From assembly GCA_022885665.1 (NCBI GenBank), contig JAGQDJ010000025.1, positions 558,001-622,000 on the forward strand: a stretch of 64,000 nucleotides of DNA. The letters run 5' to 3'. This DNA is from Triops longicaudatus. Its lineage: Eukaryota > Arthropoda > Branchiopoda > Notostraca > Triopsidae. Position numbers and translations under genes: made by a program. The notes under the pieces are model-generated. The model made no database searches. It saw nothing but the letters and a program-made list of their open reading frames with translations, and was not told where the DNA came from. Positions 11,901-23,900 of this stretch are shown here, piece by piece (the stretch's first letter is position 1; the number at the start of each line of letters is the position of its first letter).

Positions 11901-13168
11901 CCTTTCCTTGTGCCGGGAATTCGTTATTCATGTTAATTAACGGCAGTATCCCTGTGCATGTTAACTTCCTTTTCCGTCTTCTCACAGATTCATCTTCATG
12001 AAATTTGGACATTTTTAGGGTATTCCTAGTTGTATAGTTCGAAGATACCAGAGGAAATTCGGAATTAGGTACCAGAAAAAGGCTATGAACTCGAAAAAGC
12101 TGTTTAACGATACGACAGGCTTTGAATTTTAAAACAATGTAATGAGAAGGATGTTACGAATTTGATAAACTAGGTAATGAGAACAAATTGCCATGAATTC
12201 GAAAATACAGCTGGAATTGATGCTTCGTAAGGGTACTTGTTTTATGGGAAGGAAATGCTATGAATTCAGGAATACTCCTTAAATAAAATATGGAATAGTT
12301 ACAAGATGCTCTTTATAGCGTCCGAGATTGTGTGCTAATGAATAAGCTGATACGCTAGAGTGCGAGAGAAATAGGTTTCGGTTGTGTATCTTAGCTAACG
12401 AGAATTAGAACCCTCAGTCTTCCAAGTTACGGAGTGATACCCTTCGAAAGTTCTTGCATGTTTAAGTTTCATTTCCACTGACGTCAACCCATGGTTAGCA
12501 GCTAGAGAATCGTGTAAGAATATCACTTGAATCGACATTGGAAGTCGTCAATGGACACGCATTCTTACAGGGCACACCTATCCTAAATGGATACCGTATC
12601 TAAAAAATTGCGAAGCTAAGGCGGGTAACTTTGTTTGTTTTATGTTCCATAATGATAGTGACAAGGAAAGCACTACCTTTCTGCTTCTATCTACGGAAAT
12701 TCCATCCATCACGATAGCTAAAAGCTAATCAATTCGTAATACATCAAGCAGTATAACTACGTCCGCTCTCGTGCTGGAGCCTTATAGCTTTAAGAGGGCG
12801 TTTATTATCCTACTCATGTAATATTGAGTACATGGTCTTAAAAAGGCCTTTCTCTATATACTCTTAAAAAGGACTTAGGAATACGTCCGTGTACTTGGTA
12901 TTACGTACATGCACTTTGTATGGCACACGTGTGCTTAGTACTGCCTACTTGTACTCAGTGGAGAACGATTCGCTAATTTACGTGAATTGTGTCGAAGGAA
13001 AATCATTACCTGTGGCGCGTTACGCTGCCCGCCAAAGCCTCCGTAACCCAAATTGGAAAGCATTTCCGGACTGAAGCGATTAAAGATGCCTCCCCAGGCA
13101 GAAATAAGCGCTGGTTGCAAGGTTACTAAGCTTACTATCACAATGACTAATCTGCCGCACGACTGCAT
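5972..13168 (-). CDS. ITG-like neuropeptide precursor (prohormone-3 type)
   Basis: Secreted neuroendocrine precursor of the arthropod ITG-like/prohormone-3 family. Exons on the minus strand: 13168-13010, 11145-10992, 10869-10711, 9697-9609, 6103-5972. All junctions are in frame and give 230 aa. A signal peptide covers about residues 1-24 (hydrophobic LVIVIVSLVTLQPALISA), then the conserved block WGGIFNRFSPEMLSNLGYGG, then an acidic linker. The cysteine-rich part reads CSGRRCSANEHCC, CVDVDG, CHRTSDC, SSECEITRGLCCQ, RRHRQAPRK and YFKDPLVCVGPV, a Dickkopf/colipase-like pattern. The precursor ends EKR|LTGKAFSPFRD-stop, so dibasic cleavage would release an 11-residue C-terminal peptide starting LTG rather than ITG. 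Small exons are spread over 7.2 kb, with a 3.5-kb last intron. The family call comes from remembered insect sequences. Expression is unknown. Confidence 0.9.
6104..9608 (-). other. Long last intron of the ITG-like gene
   Basis: A 3.5-kb intron separates the exon ending RQAPRK from the last exon. No coding exon is convincing on either strand. It holds a T-rich stretch near 7148-7180 and a 24-A run at 8435-8458. The 16-mer CTTATAGCTTTAAGAG at 9059-9074 recurs at 12781-12796 in the first intron of the same gene. Confidence 0.6.
9698..10710 (-). other. Third intron of the ITG-like gene
   Basis: About 1 kb of AT-rich sequence between exons 3 and 4 of the neuropeptide gene. No exon, RNA gene or clear repeat is seen. 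Confidence 0.5.
11146..13009 (-). other. First intron of the ITG-like gene
   Basis: About 1.9 kb between exons 1 and 2 of the neuropeptide gene. It contains a degenerate short tandem repeat at 12888-12960 and, at about 12040-12270, several loosely repeated ATGAATTCGAAAA-like strings. No coding exon is seen. Confidence 0.5.
12888..12960. repeat. Degenerate 20-bp tandem repeat
   Basis: Nearly four units of about 20 bp: GTGTACTTGGTATTACGTAC, ATGCACTTTGTATGGCACAC, GTGTGCTTAGTACTGCCTAC, then TTGTACTCAGTGG. It lies in intron 1 of the ITG-like gene, just 3' of its first exon on the gene strand. Confidence 0.75.
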
Positions 13169-13350
13169 GCTTTAAACCTCTGTGTGAGACCACAAACAGT
13201 CGCCAAAAGCTAGGAAGCAATTTGGTATATCTGCGTCAACTTGTGCAGCACACGATGCCCTTTTCAAACGCAGGACGGCAACGTATGTGAGAGACTCGTC
13301 TCTTAGCGGGGTTATTTGTACCTTGCCCTAGTATACGAAAGGTTGTCGAG

Positions 13351-13360
13351 CTATATAGCG
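13351..13360 (-). promoter_or_regulatory. Possible TATA box of the ITG-like gene
   Basis: On the minus strand the sequence CGCTATATAG lies about 185 nt upstream of the ITG-like start codon, a plausible distance for a TATA box with a short 5' UTR. No transcript evidence is available, and such motifs occur by chance. Confidence 0.25.
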
Positions 13361-14407
13361 TGCCGGAAGACGATGGCGCACGGTTGTGGCGTTTCGCCAA
13401 TCACGACGCAGAATCTAGCCTCATGGCCAATAGTCAGGTAAGGGTCAATTTTTGGCGCGGGGTTAGAGGCAGAAAAACTTATAAGGCATAGGTATTAAAA
13501 AAAAAGATGAGAGAAAAATTGCAAAAGAAACTCGAAGCTGTTATGGCATAGAAATGGGGTGACGTGACCCGATCTCCCAAGTGCCCCTCACTGCCCACAC
13601 ATTTTGCTTCTGTGGCAGACATTTTTGGAGCAGGATGTGCTGTACAAGGCGTGGTGAGTCTGAAATTGGATGTGACAAGGAAATCGAAGGGTAGAACACA
13701 TAGTTTTTCTTCTCTTTTTAGCTCGCTTCGGTATAAATTTTGTGTTTTCTTGGTATAATTGAGGAGTTGCACCGGATGTATGGAGCTTTCACGGGGATCT
13801 TTATATTTTTGCAGCAATCGAAGCTGTCATGCTCGAAAAACTAGAGTGCAACAAAGGTTTCCTTGTTACTTTGGACATGCACGACATTTTTCCGCAACAT
13901 AACAGGAAGTGATCATACAGATAAATGTAGAAAAATACCTTGTTAGCTTAATTGAGTCACATAGAGCTTATTAGCTTAAGAAAGATTTCCAAACTAAACA
14001 CCGTGTACTGGATCACCGAGCGGAAGTGGATCCTTCTCGAACTTCTAGCTTTTTACTTGAAGAGCTAAGAAGCGAATAATACGAGACACAAAGATCACTT
14101 ACAGGAGTTTATGGAAAGCTTTTTCCATGTTATAAGTGATTCACATTGGGAATCTCATTACGAAATCCTATGCAAAATTGCGTTACCTTGTAGTTTTGTC
14201 TTCCCTGGCGCTTTTATAGGAAGAAAAAAGTCCGAAGCGAAGGTGCAGCGCAGAGAAGCACAAAGCCGAGAAAAACTATCGTTATAAGAAACATTCAAGC
14301 AGTAATTTTTTATTTCAAGTAATGAAGCGAACTGTTTCTCAGAATAATTTGTCCTATACTGCGTTTGTTTTAGAAAATTAGTGCGAAAATTTTTTTCAAA
14401 AACTACT

Positions 14408-14565
14408 CCACAGAGATTGGAAGAAATAACTGCATACAAGTTTGGAAGAATTCTTGCACAGAGTTCTAAAAACTTCTTGCACAGATATTAGAAGCAATTA
14501 CTTCGCAGAAATTGGAAAGAGTTACCTCGCAGAAATTAGAAATATTTATCTCCTAGAAATTTCAA
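14408..14565. repeat. Degenerate tandem repeat, about 25-30 bp unit
   Basis: Repeated strings of the form GCAGAAATTGGAAAGAGTTACCTC (also GCACAGATATTAGAAGCAATTACTTC and GCAGAAATTAGAAATATTTATC) run through this stretch. At least five diverged units are visible. It is non-coding. Confidence 0.65.
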
Positions 14566-16417
14566 GGAAGTACTGACAACGTTTACGTACGAAATTTTAT
14601 GTAACGAACTGCTGCCACTCTTACTTAATTTTTTGAGATTTTGTTAGGAAACACTTCTTCCGTAGGTGGCTGAAGAGTTCAAGGATATGATGGGATGTCA
14701 AGTATATTTGCTGACCTTAACTGTTGCCCTCTTTGTAAGAGGAGCTCTAGTGCACGAACAGGGAGTTATCTGATTCGGTGGGGGTTGCCTTCTTTTGTTG
14801 CTTAACAAACAGATTAATGAGGTTTACATAAATGCAAGAGCAGCAGGAGATAATAATGATATGTTGAGAAACTAACCCGGCTTTTTTACAAATAAGTGCT
14901 GGGTAGGTGTACTGTATAACGGATTTACCTAGCGGGTGTCGTGCATTTCTGCTCCGGATTCAATTGCTCTTCTTTAGCTGAGTTAAAAAAAACTACTTTA
15001 TCGAAAGAGAATGAGTCAACAAAAAAGTACCGTATTTTATTTGAAATTATGTTTACTTACTTTTTCAGTATATTTACTTTCATAGAATTTTTATCCTCTC
15101 TCATGATGTCTAATTGCTGCGTATTATCGTGACACAACTTCTTAGAATTTTTGCTGAGTAAAACCGATGTAAGGACCATTAACTATCAAATTAAACCGAA
15201 GAGGGGCCAAATAGCGTTTTACTGCACTAAAGTACTTTATATTCAACGTCAAGCTCGAATGTCTACTTCAATCAATGACATAATTAAGAGCTATGTCTCC
15301 GCCATGCGTGTCTAATTTAGAAGTTTTCAGGTACGCGTAATTTACAAAACATTTTACTTTATTTCTCTATTTCGAAGTATAACTTCCATGTGCTAAAGTT
15401 AGTGCTTTGATTTCTTCCTTGTTAAGTGTGAAAAATCTTAAAAATTAGTGCTTGTTTCATAACAGGAGCGAAACTCTCAAAAACGTTAAACATTGGGAGA
15501 GTTGTAAAACAAGTGTTTATTTCATTAACAAGCCCGTGTCATTGTGTTGCGACTGAAATTGAATCACAAAACCGGAGCAGTGTGTATGTTGTGTATTCCA
15601 AGACGTGTCACAAAGTAAGACAACACTAATCAAGAAAAGTATGCTACTCCTTTTACAGGAATACACCAGCGCGGGCTTACGGGCCGTAAATTCGCTTGTC
15701 AATTAGTTTGATAGATGGAAATGGACGCAGTCTTTTTCAATGTGGGTTAAAGAAGTGCAGCATAGCAAGTAGCATGCACGGAAATCCTGTTTCTTTTTTT
15801 ATGACTACGCCTTAGATAAATGTCAAAGTAGTCTCTGACGTGAATAGCACCGAATTTCTCCCCACACCTTTGCCCACCCTCTCGCTTTGCCAGCAAATCC
15901 TCTCATTATCCTCACACAAACGACTCAAAAAGGTGCTTCGTTTAATTACCAAAATAGGATCTGTGTCACCTGTTCCGCACTGTACATGCGTTTGCACTAT
16001 ATAGTGCGCAGATTTGCGAGCAGAGTTTTTCTTGTATTGGTTCTCCACTGCATGTAGGTGAAAAAGCGTGATGAAACAAACATGGTAGAAATGGTCATTC
16101 TCGTGCAATAAAGATTAAAACGACGTAACAAAACAAAGCTGCAAGACAGCCTTGGGTTGTCTTTGTTGACGAAGGAGTACAAACGAGTCTTTCAGGAAGA
16201 CGACGTAGTTTTATGGTAATGTCATTAAGCAAAGTCGACGAGCGTAGTGTTGTTAAGGTTGCCATGACGACTCGTGCTTTCACTGGTAGCTTCTAACCTG
16301 AGCAAGGTGTCCGTAAGGCACACGCCGTACCTCATACCTTGCCGTGAAAAAGGCTACCTGAGTTGATAATGGACGGAGCTCAGCGAGTTTAACTAGTGAT
16401 CCTAAACACAAGCCGCA

Positions 16418-19400
16418 ATGGGATGTAACACGAGTGCAGAAATGATGAGAACTTACCACAATCCTAACTTGCAGGTACCGTTACTGCCTTTCAACTTATT
16501 GCTGTTTACAGCAACATTACTGCTAGCCGGTATTTCTTCCGTTCAATAGCGGAGCCATTTCCTTCATTTTCTAAATTTGCTATTTTTCGCTAGTCTGCTT
16601 CCATGGCCGGAAATGCTGCTTGGATTAGTCAACCGGTGAAGCTGGTAATCCTACTATCGATTCTATCCTCAGCTTTTTACAAGATCGTGTTTTTAGGCTC
16701 CAGTCGATAAAGAGAGCTTAATGGAGTACCTGAAGTTAGACAGGCAAATTGCCGCAGCTGAGGCAGAGAATCCGGGGCAGTTGCTGGAGCTGAAAGCTCG
16801 GCGGCTAGATCAGCTAAATCTTGAGTTGGAAAAGCAACAACTGGAGTTGAAGGAATTAGAAAAACTCGTGTAAGTTGCCGGCAGCAGTTCCGGTATTGAT
16901 TTTGTTAAACAAAATGCAGTTTGAGATGTCCAGTTGGGTCTTTTTCCGTCGCGTAAGCGGGGAGTTACCTATTGATTATCCCGGCCTTGTAAAGGTGTGA
17001 CGTAGCGTGTGTGTATGCTTTTGACCTTTCCTTTTCTCTCTTTTATACGTGATTCTGTTTGCCCTTTTTGTGAGACAGAACTCAAGATCTCGGAGGAGGT
17101 GCGAACCACTTAAATGAAGAAACTGTAAAAAATGCCCTGATGGAAATCTCCAACGCCCAAGACGGTAAAGTTGTCTCGGATCAGGAAGAGTACTTCGCAT
17201 TGCTCAACAAAGAAGTAACAGCCCCATCCCAACTTTGATACGCCTGAAAAATATATGGCTCATGTTTAAGGAAATGGCTCGCAAAGCAATTGAAGCTGGC
17301 TTCGCAGAAAAGGCTGAGCTCGAGGTGCATGTCAAAGAATTGTCTGCCAAAGCTGAGCTACTCAACACTTTATATCGCAAACAAGACGACCTGTTAGGTA
17401 TTTCTCGCTAGTTATCCGAAATTTTCTCGCTAGTCACCGCTGTTTTCCATTTCGTACTTTGATTACCAGACCGAATTTTCGGGAGAGAGTATGGCAGTGC
17501 CGAAGAAAACATGCTTGAAGCACAGTTGGACGTTCTGGAAGAACGGCGAGCTGCGATTGTCCAAGCTGATGCTTTATGGAGGCAGGGACGAATGCAAGTG
17601 GAATATGCTTGTCAGCAACTCGGAGCGGCGGTCGATTTATGGGCAGGTGTTCTTGAGGTTTCGCCAGAGTAAGTTTCAAGTTTCTGCTACGAAATATTGC
17701 CACAACTCATAGTAGATTTATGACATTGTGATTGTCTGTTAATTTCGCAGGGACACTGACCTGCGATTTAAGATGGCTGCCGAAACGCGCGACAACTTGG
17801 TCGCTGCAGGGCAAAATCTCCTAGGAGCACACCAAAATTTGTACAATGTAACGTTCCCTTTTTGCACGCTCGACGAGATCAAAACACTCGGCAAGGTAAC
17901 CTATACCTTTTCTTTCGGCTATATACCACGAAAAGGATTTGCAAACATGAAAGTACTTGTATTTTAACTGACTTTCTAATGGTATCTTGCGTCTTCAAAC
18001 ACTTGCACTGCCTTTAGAAAAAGTGCCGCACTCAGGAACACATATCTGAGGTTTATTTACGTTTATTTTACTTACGTTTGCAGTTCCTTCAATGGTAGTT
18101 TCAATGGAATAGTTTCAAAAGAATTTAGTGTTTCACAAAAAGGGAAAGTTGAAGAAAACTGGATTTGCAACAGACCAACGTTGTTTGCACTTCAAAGGTT
18201 TCCCTAAAGGTAATCTGCTTCATGGAGCACTTCATTATCTTGCTTAAAATGCGATACATAAGGAACCATAAAAGTTAAATTCAAGGCTAACTAACTTGAG
18301 TTATTAAAAAAAATCAAGTCTGCGAACTTGCCGTACGCCGAAACCCGTAAAGCTCCTAAAAGCCTACTTATATCGTTTTTTGCTCATAAAAGCATGGCGT
18401 TAAGTGCCGGATCTCATCGAAGCGAATTTATTACTGTGCTTTCTTGCGATTCTGTGCACCATGTTCATCCCGAGGCTATGCTGCGTAGGCTAACGATATT
18501 GCGTCGCTCAGCGTGGTTCTCACGTTTCCCTCAGTAATTCCACACACTTGTAAGAGAATGGGCTCGGACTAAAAAGTTCCTAGCTTGTTGCGCTAGAATG
18601 CATCCGTGGACGTGAGGTGGCTTTTATGCCTCCAGACACCAGATATAAGACCACAGGGACTTATTTGCTTATGGCACAGCCGAGAATGAAGACGACATAG
18701 TAGAAACTCGATTGCAAGACCCTTATGGGTTTGAGACAATTGCCGGAGCACGCAACTTTGTCTAGCGTTGAAGACGCAAGCGTCAAATTCCCGCTGAATA
18801 CTAATGTAAAGCTCATACTTGAAAACGAACACTAGGAAGAGACTGAAAAAAAGCTCTTAACGTAGTTGATTTAGATTTTAATTAAGTCGCTTTTAGTCAG
18901 TTAAGTCGCTTTTAATTAAGTTGCTTTGACCTGAGTCGTTTCAATCCTTAGAATTAATTCGATTAACTTAAAGTGCCAAGGAGTTTGGAATTAAAAAAGC
19001 ATTCATTGGCTTTGGTTTCATGAAAAGAAATCTTAACTTTTTTCGATTATCGGACTATCGCGTATATGATTTTCAAGTTGCTAAGAACTGCTAAAATTGG
19101 CATAATTCGAAAAGCTGTACATGTGCACACCATGCAGATTCTTGGAAATACTTAACTTATAAGTTTCTCGAATTTCGGGGTGTTATTTGTATTGCTCCCT
19201 CATCATTTCGAATTTTCCTTTTGTTTAGGCTACAGCGTACGTATTCACGGACATGCAAAGTGCTGCACGGCATGACCATGCTATGCAGTGTTACAAAGCT
19301 ACATTTCTTAGAGCAGGGGCATTATTACAATGGATGGATCAGGTAACAAATCAGACCTCCTCCGCATTTCTTTTTTTTTTCTTTTGTGTGTGTATCAAAT

Positions 19401-20244
19401 CTTTGTGAATGTATGCTTAAATCGTGTCTTGCGGTTTTTGTTCCCCGAATCTCTAATAACCAGAAGTTTTCGGCGTCATTTGACCCTTTTTTTACCGATT
19501 TAGGTAATCAATGACACGATATCACGCGACCTAATGGAAATAACGGAGCAAACCAAAGAAAAAACTTTGGCACTACGAATGGAACGTGTACGACTCATCC
19601 AAGCCAAAGTAAAGATTCCCGTTCTTTGGAAGGTATTAGTCACCTATTCTTTGATTTGTTAGATGAAGGAAGATTGGGGCGACGAGGAAATGAAGGCCAT
19701 TATGGATGAAGTAATGCTTGGGGATGAACAGTCCCTCGCAATTCCCGATGTTGACCGTAATGCCAACCTTTCAGACAACGTAATGACCACAACACGTTAC
19801 AACACATTTCTACGCCCTTGTACTTACGAAACTCACGTACTTCTTTTCAGGTGCACCCTAAAATCCCCGTGAAAGACTTACCTCCTCCACCAACCAATGA
19901 CGAAATATTTGGTAAGCTGTTGTTTGCTCTCACAACCAGTTTATATTGCTTCTATTTATAGCCTAATGCTTACTGCTCATTCACGGCTTTTCTTATGGTC
20001 CCGATTTACTTTCAAGAACGTTTGTCGTTCAATTATATTTTTTCTTTACATAGGCCAAATCGATCAGATAGCGAAAGAGCACCAAGAAGAATTGAACCGC
20101 TATCTTTACGGTATGGAAACGACCCAAGGCCGACTAAATCAGACCTTGCAAGCCAAATTGACTGAGCGCCGACAGCGTCGAGCACGGCTTAAATTGGACG
20201 ACGCTGAAAGAGCAGGCATGGCTGTGGCTGACAAAGTGGTCTAA
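16418..20244 (+). CDS. Conserved-looking coiled-coil protein with N-myristoylation signal
   Basis: Exons: 16418-16474, 16594-16644, 16697-16869, 17079-17214, 17271-17397, 17470-17668, 17751-17895, 19229-19342, 19504-19608, 19663-19779, 19851-19911, 20054-20244. All twelve keep frame and give 491 aa. The N-terminus MGCNTS fits the N-myristoylation consensus (Gly2, Ser6), with Cys3 a likely palmitoylation site. This suggests a membrane-anchored cytosolic protein. The body is mostly charged helix: coiled coil about residues 37-100 (RQIAAAEAENPGQLLELKAR and following), further helices to about 370, the acidic block MKEDWGDEEMKAIMDEVM, a PPPP turn (DLPPPPTNDEIF), and a basic C-terminal helix (LTERRQRRARLKLDDAERAG). 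I do not recognise the family. The regular exon structure and stop-free joining make it a real gene. The largest intron is 1.33 kb. The first two short exons are the least certain. Confidence 0.85.
17896..19228 (+). other. Intron of the coiled-coil gene
   Basis: A 1.33-kb intron with no exon or recognisable repeat. A short local duplication of AAGTCGCTTTTA-like strings is visible at 18880-18935. Confidence 0.5.
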
Positions 20245-20874
20245 GATATAAAAAGGTTACCTACTTTCCCATGAATCTATGGCTAATGCTTATAACCTCA
20301 AGCAAATTTCAGTATTATCTTATAAGTATTCGCCCCCTTAATTTCTATGGAGTTTTATTTAAATTATTTGTAATATTAATCGATTTTCATTTTCAACGAA
20401 TGAAAAAACTCGCGTGACCCAAGTTGCCTTATCCCGCATTGTTTTGTTCTCTATCATGGGTAAGAAAGATTGCCAAAGCGCACCCAAAACGAGAGGAAAA
20501 ACGGGTTATCGTATTAAAAAGAGCTTGAAAAATGTTAAAAAAAATTGCCTTGCGTGAAAGTTGGGTGGGAAGTTTGCTGCCTTATTACTACAGTTAACCA
20601 CTCTTCCCTCATTTCCTTCCTTGGTTTGAAGCCACTCTTTGTGTTCTTACATATTCGCCACGTCAAGTTGTCTCCGCAATTTTCTAAAAACTTCTAGATT
20701 TCTGTTACAAACAATACAACGTGTGATATAGAAAAACGTGTGAGGTCGCTGCTTTTTTTTTACACGGAACAAAAAGCAACAATGGCAGAGAGTGCTCACC
20801 GACAAAAAAGTGAACTAGGCAGTTAAGTGCACTGCGTCGGACGGCTGCGTACTGAAATGTCCCTTCTTTTTCTT

Positions 20875-20911
<37 letters not shown>

Positions 20912-20955
20912 ACGAACTTCAACCCGGAAGTTCACACCGTTACGAACATTGCACT
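20245..20955. other. Convergent intergenic region with poly-A tract
   Basis: About 700 bp between the convergent 3' ends of the coiled-coil gene (+) and gliotactin (-), so presumably the two 3' UTRs. It contains a 32-base pure A run at 20879-20910 and a T run at 20753-20761. I see no transposon structure around the A run. Confidence 0.55.
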
Positions 20956-23900
20956 TTAAACTGTCGTTGACGAGATATCATTGTTGCTCAATTTTAATTT
21001 GTCGGGGGTGTAATGTTTCTGATTCTTATGAGGCTTGAACTTGTCCATCTCCTTGGCGTGGACGTTTTCAGCTGCAAAACCGTCACTGAGGTAGTTTTCA
21101 GCCAACAGCTTGCGATTTGCCCTGCAGACAAAGAATAAGAAAATAAAAAACGAGTTCCACAAAAATTTGATAAAACTTCAGATCCAGACTTACTTTTTCG
21201 CCCCTCTCCACATGCAGCAACACAAAATTGCCAACATTAAAAGCAATAGGCACACACCGGAAATGGACCAAAACGCTACGCTCACCGGGGTCGAAGGTTC
21301 CCACCAATACTATTGTGCAAAACAGATTATTAGGGAAGTTGCTTAGGAAGTAAGAATCACTTCAGCTAAATGAAAATTTCCTCAGCGACTCGCAAAAATT
21401 TGTCTTTCCTAGTTCCTTATATCACCATTCAGCTACACATTTTGTTGACGTTTCCGTAAAAGTCCTATCAATATTCCCATTAAAGCCCATGGTATACACA
21501 AACCCCTTATGGGAGAATGACATGGGAAATATCAGACATCATAGTACAAGAACGGTTGAAAAATGAAAGAAAACGTAATTACACTAAAGTTGCTGTCAAG
21601 AACACTTACTACATCAATTTGAGTTTTTCTTGAAAAACTTTTATTAAATTTTTAACGTATGTTTGAATTTGATATTTTTTTAACGAAAAGAGGACTTTTA
21701 TTTCCTAGAGTAGATCTCAGATTTAGAAAAACCACGCGTCAGCATGTGCAGTATTTTCCATTAAAAACGGCGCCAACAAATCGTCCAATGCTAACAGCAC
21801 AGCACTGTGTAAAAAAGGACGCTGCGGGACAGTAGCGTTGGAAAGAATGAAAACTAGGACACACACGCGCAACTGTCGTGGCATTAGGTATAACAGCTTT
21901 GTTAGGGCCCTTTCTTATGGAAAGTACTGGACACAGATAGTGCTTTATCGTTACCTCGACAGTGGGTCGATAAGTTGGGACCATGTAGCCTACAACGGTT
22001 GGCATGTATTCCGACCAGAAGGCACATTCTTGCTGCCGATAATTCCACATCATGGTCGAGTTGTCCGTATTGTTAAGGTTTAAGTAGCGCAAGTCACCGG
22101 ACCGCATTTCTTGCCAATTAATCTTGTAAATAGCCACCGGTGTCGGACGCCCGAATTTGGCAAACTTGGCAAAAGCGGTCATTACAAATTCACTCATTTT
22201 ACGGTCTTCTTCGGTCCATTGTTTCCTTTCGATACGAATGTCCTCGGGATAAAATTCTGCAAAAAATCTTTTGTTTAATTTACCTTATTTTTATTATTAT
22301 TGTTATTTATTTTTGTAGACAGAAATTGAATTCCACGAATCTTACTAATAAAAAATCGAAATAAATTTGCAATATAATTTTTGAATCTCCCGGCAATAGA
22401 AAAACTGTTTGTCATATTTGAAATCATCGGACGCTTTTGCTGTTCATTTACATAAGTCGGTATCTATAGCCCGTCTATTGTAATTGCTAGTTTTTTTCGA
22501 AAACTTTCGTTACAATGAGATTCTAATGTTAAAAATTAATACATGAAGCGCTTCACGTACCTGGATCCATAAATGGGCCACCAGTGATAAAATGGTAGTC
22601 GATATTATGCGGAACTTGAGTCCAGAAAGGATAATTCAGCGCTCTAATAGTAGTATTAAGTACATACGAGTACGTTGGTACGCCAGCATCTACCATCATC
22701 TTGGTCATTTTGTCATGGGGGCTCTTGTACAGGAAGTCTGACATAAACTAAAAAAATTCATACTTCATGTTTCCTTGTTCCACAATAGAGCATAAATTCT
22801 ACACTTACGTTAATGTATTGCTCACGAATGTGTGTGGTGTTCGTAGGGTCAGGCCAGTATGTATACATGTATTTGATAGCCTGGTAGACACCCTCAGGGT
22901 TCAGTGTGTAGTTGTACTTGTGAACGAACTCCCGAATCTTTAAGTCGAAAAACTGTTGGCTGACCTCGAAGTTCGGTAAAAGCGATTTGTTATTATCTGC
23001 GAAATAAACAGAAAACACATGAAACACAAAGTACTTAAGTACATTTAAGTACACATACAATACTTGGAATAGTTTACACATAAGAAATCTTAATTTTTGT
23101 TTTAGTATTTTCGAGTTTTTCATAATTTGTTCAATATTTTTTTTTATTTTGAAAAGTACACCACACAAATATTTTTAAAATTATTTTTCGATTTTTTTCA
23201 GGAAAAATTGGGAAATAAAGACAGGTGTTCAGGATTAAGAATGTACTATGGAAATTCTTACAAATTAAGTACGCTGCTTCGTCTCGTGTTACGGTCGACA
23301 TATAATGCAGATCCGGGGAAAACTGTTTTTGGCGAATGAGTTCTTCGGGTGTGTCTGGCAAGAAATGCCAGTCAATGTCTTCCCAACCGGTATACCAGTT
23401 CCGTGGAGGCATACGAATGTCATTATCCACGATAGGTGACCATGCCCAGGTACCCACGTCAGGCTGAAAAAGAAAGTTGCTTCAGTATACCCATTTAGCT
23501 AACAAAGGAAGTGAATTTTACCGTCACACGGACGTTGCCCAACTCTTCGAAGGACCTGGACGACAAACAATCCACTAATTTGTAGGAATTGTCGATTATG
23601 CACCCCATTCTCTCACCATAAACCCGGCTAGTATTTTGGGCACGGAAATGGTCACTCAATGCGGCCCAGTCGGCCAACGGCGATCCACTCTAATAAAGTT
23701 CTCTGTTTACGTATTTGTATATTCATAAATAAAAAAAATATTTTCCTTATTACCTGTGCAATCACTTGCCTGACCATATTCTTGGTTTTGGGTGTTATAG
23801 CCAGCAGTCCAGCTGCCCCGGCCCCAGAACCGGTGCCATATACAGTAATGAGATCCTTGTTTCCATTAAAGACGTAAATGTTGTCATAGACCCATTGAAG

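Larger units (their letters stand above)
13169..16417. other. Intergenic, no gene seen
   Basis: About 3.2 kb between the divergent ITG-like and coiled-coil genes. Open frames here (for example minus 13817-13479 and minus 16108-15812) have no recognisable domain, no spliced partners and biased composition, so I do not call them. It should contain both promoters. Confidence 0.6.

Noticed and set aside
5972..13168. Cysteine-rich exons as a Dickkopf, prokineticin or astakine gene
   Set aside because: The Cys spacing is similar, but the WGGIFNRFSPEMLSNLGYGG block, the GLCCQ-RRHRQAPRK stretch and the KR-bounded C-terminal peptide fit the ITG-like/prohormone-3 precursors.
13479..13817. 112-codon minus-strand frame
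   Set aside because: It is a single frame without domain, signal peptide or splice structure, with a poly-F end caused by an A/T run.
20879..20910. 32-base A run as the tail of a processed pseudogene or LINE
   Set aside because: No coding remnant, target duplication or element body was found beside it.
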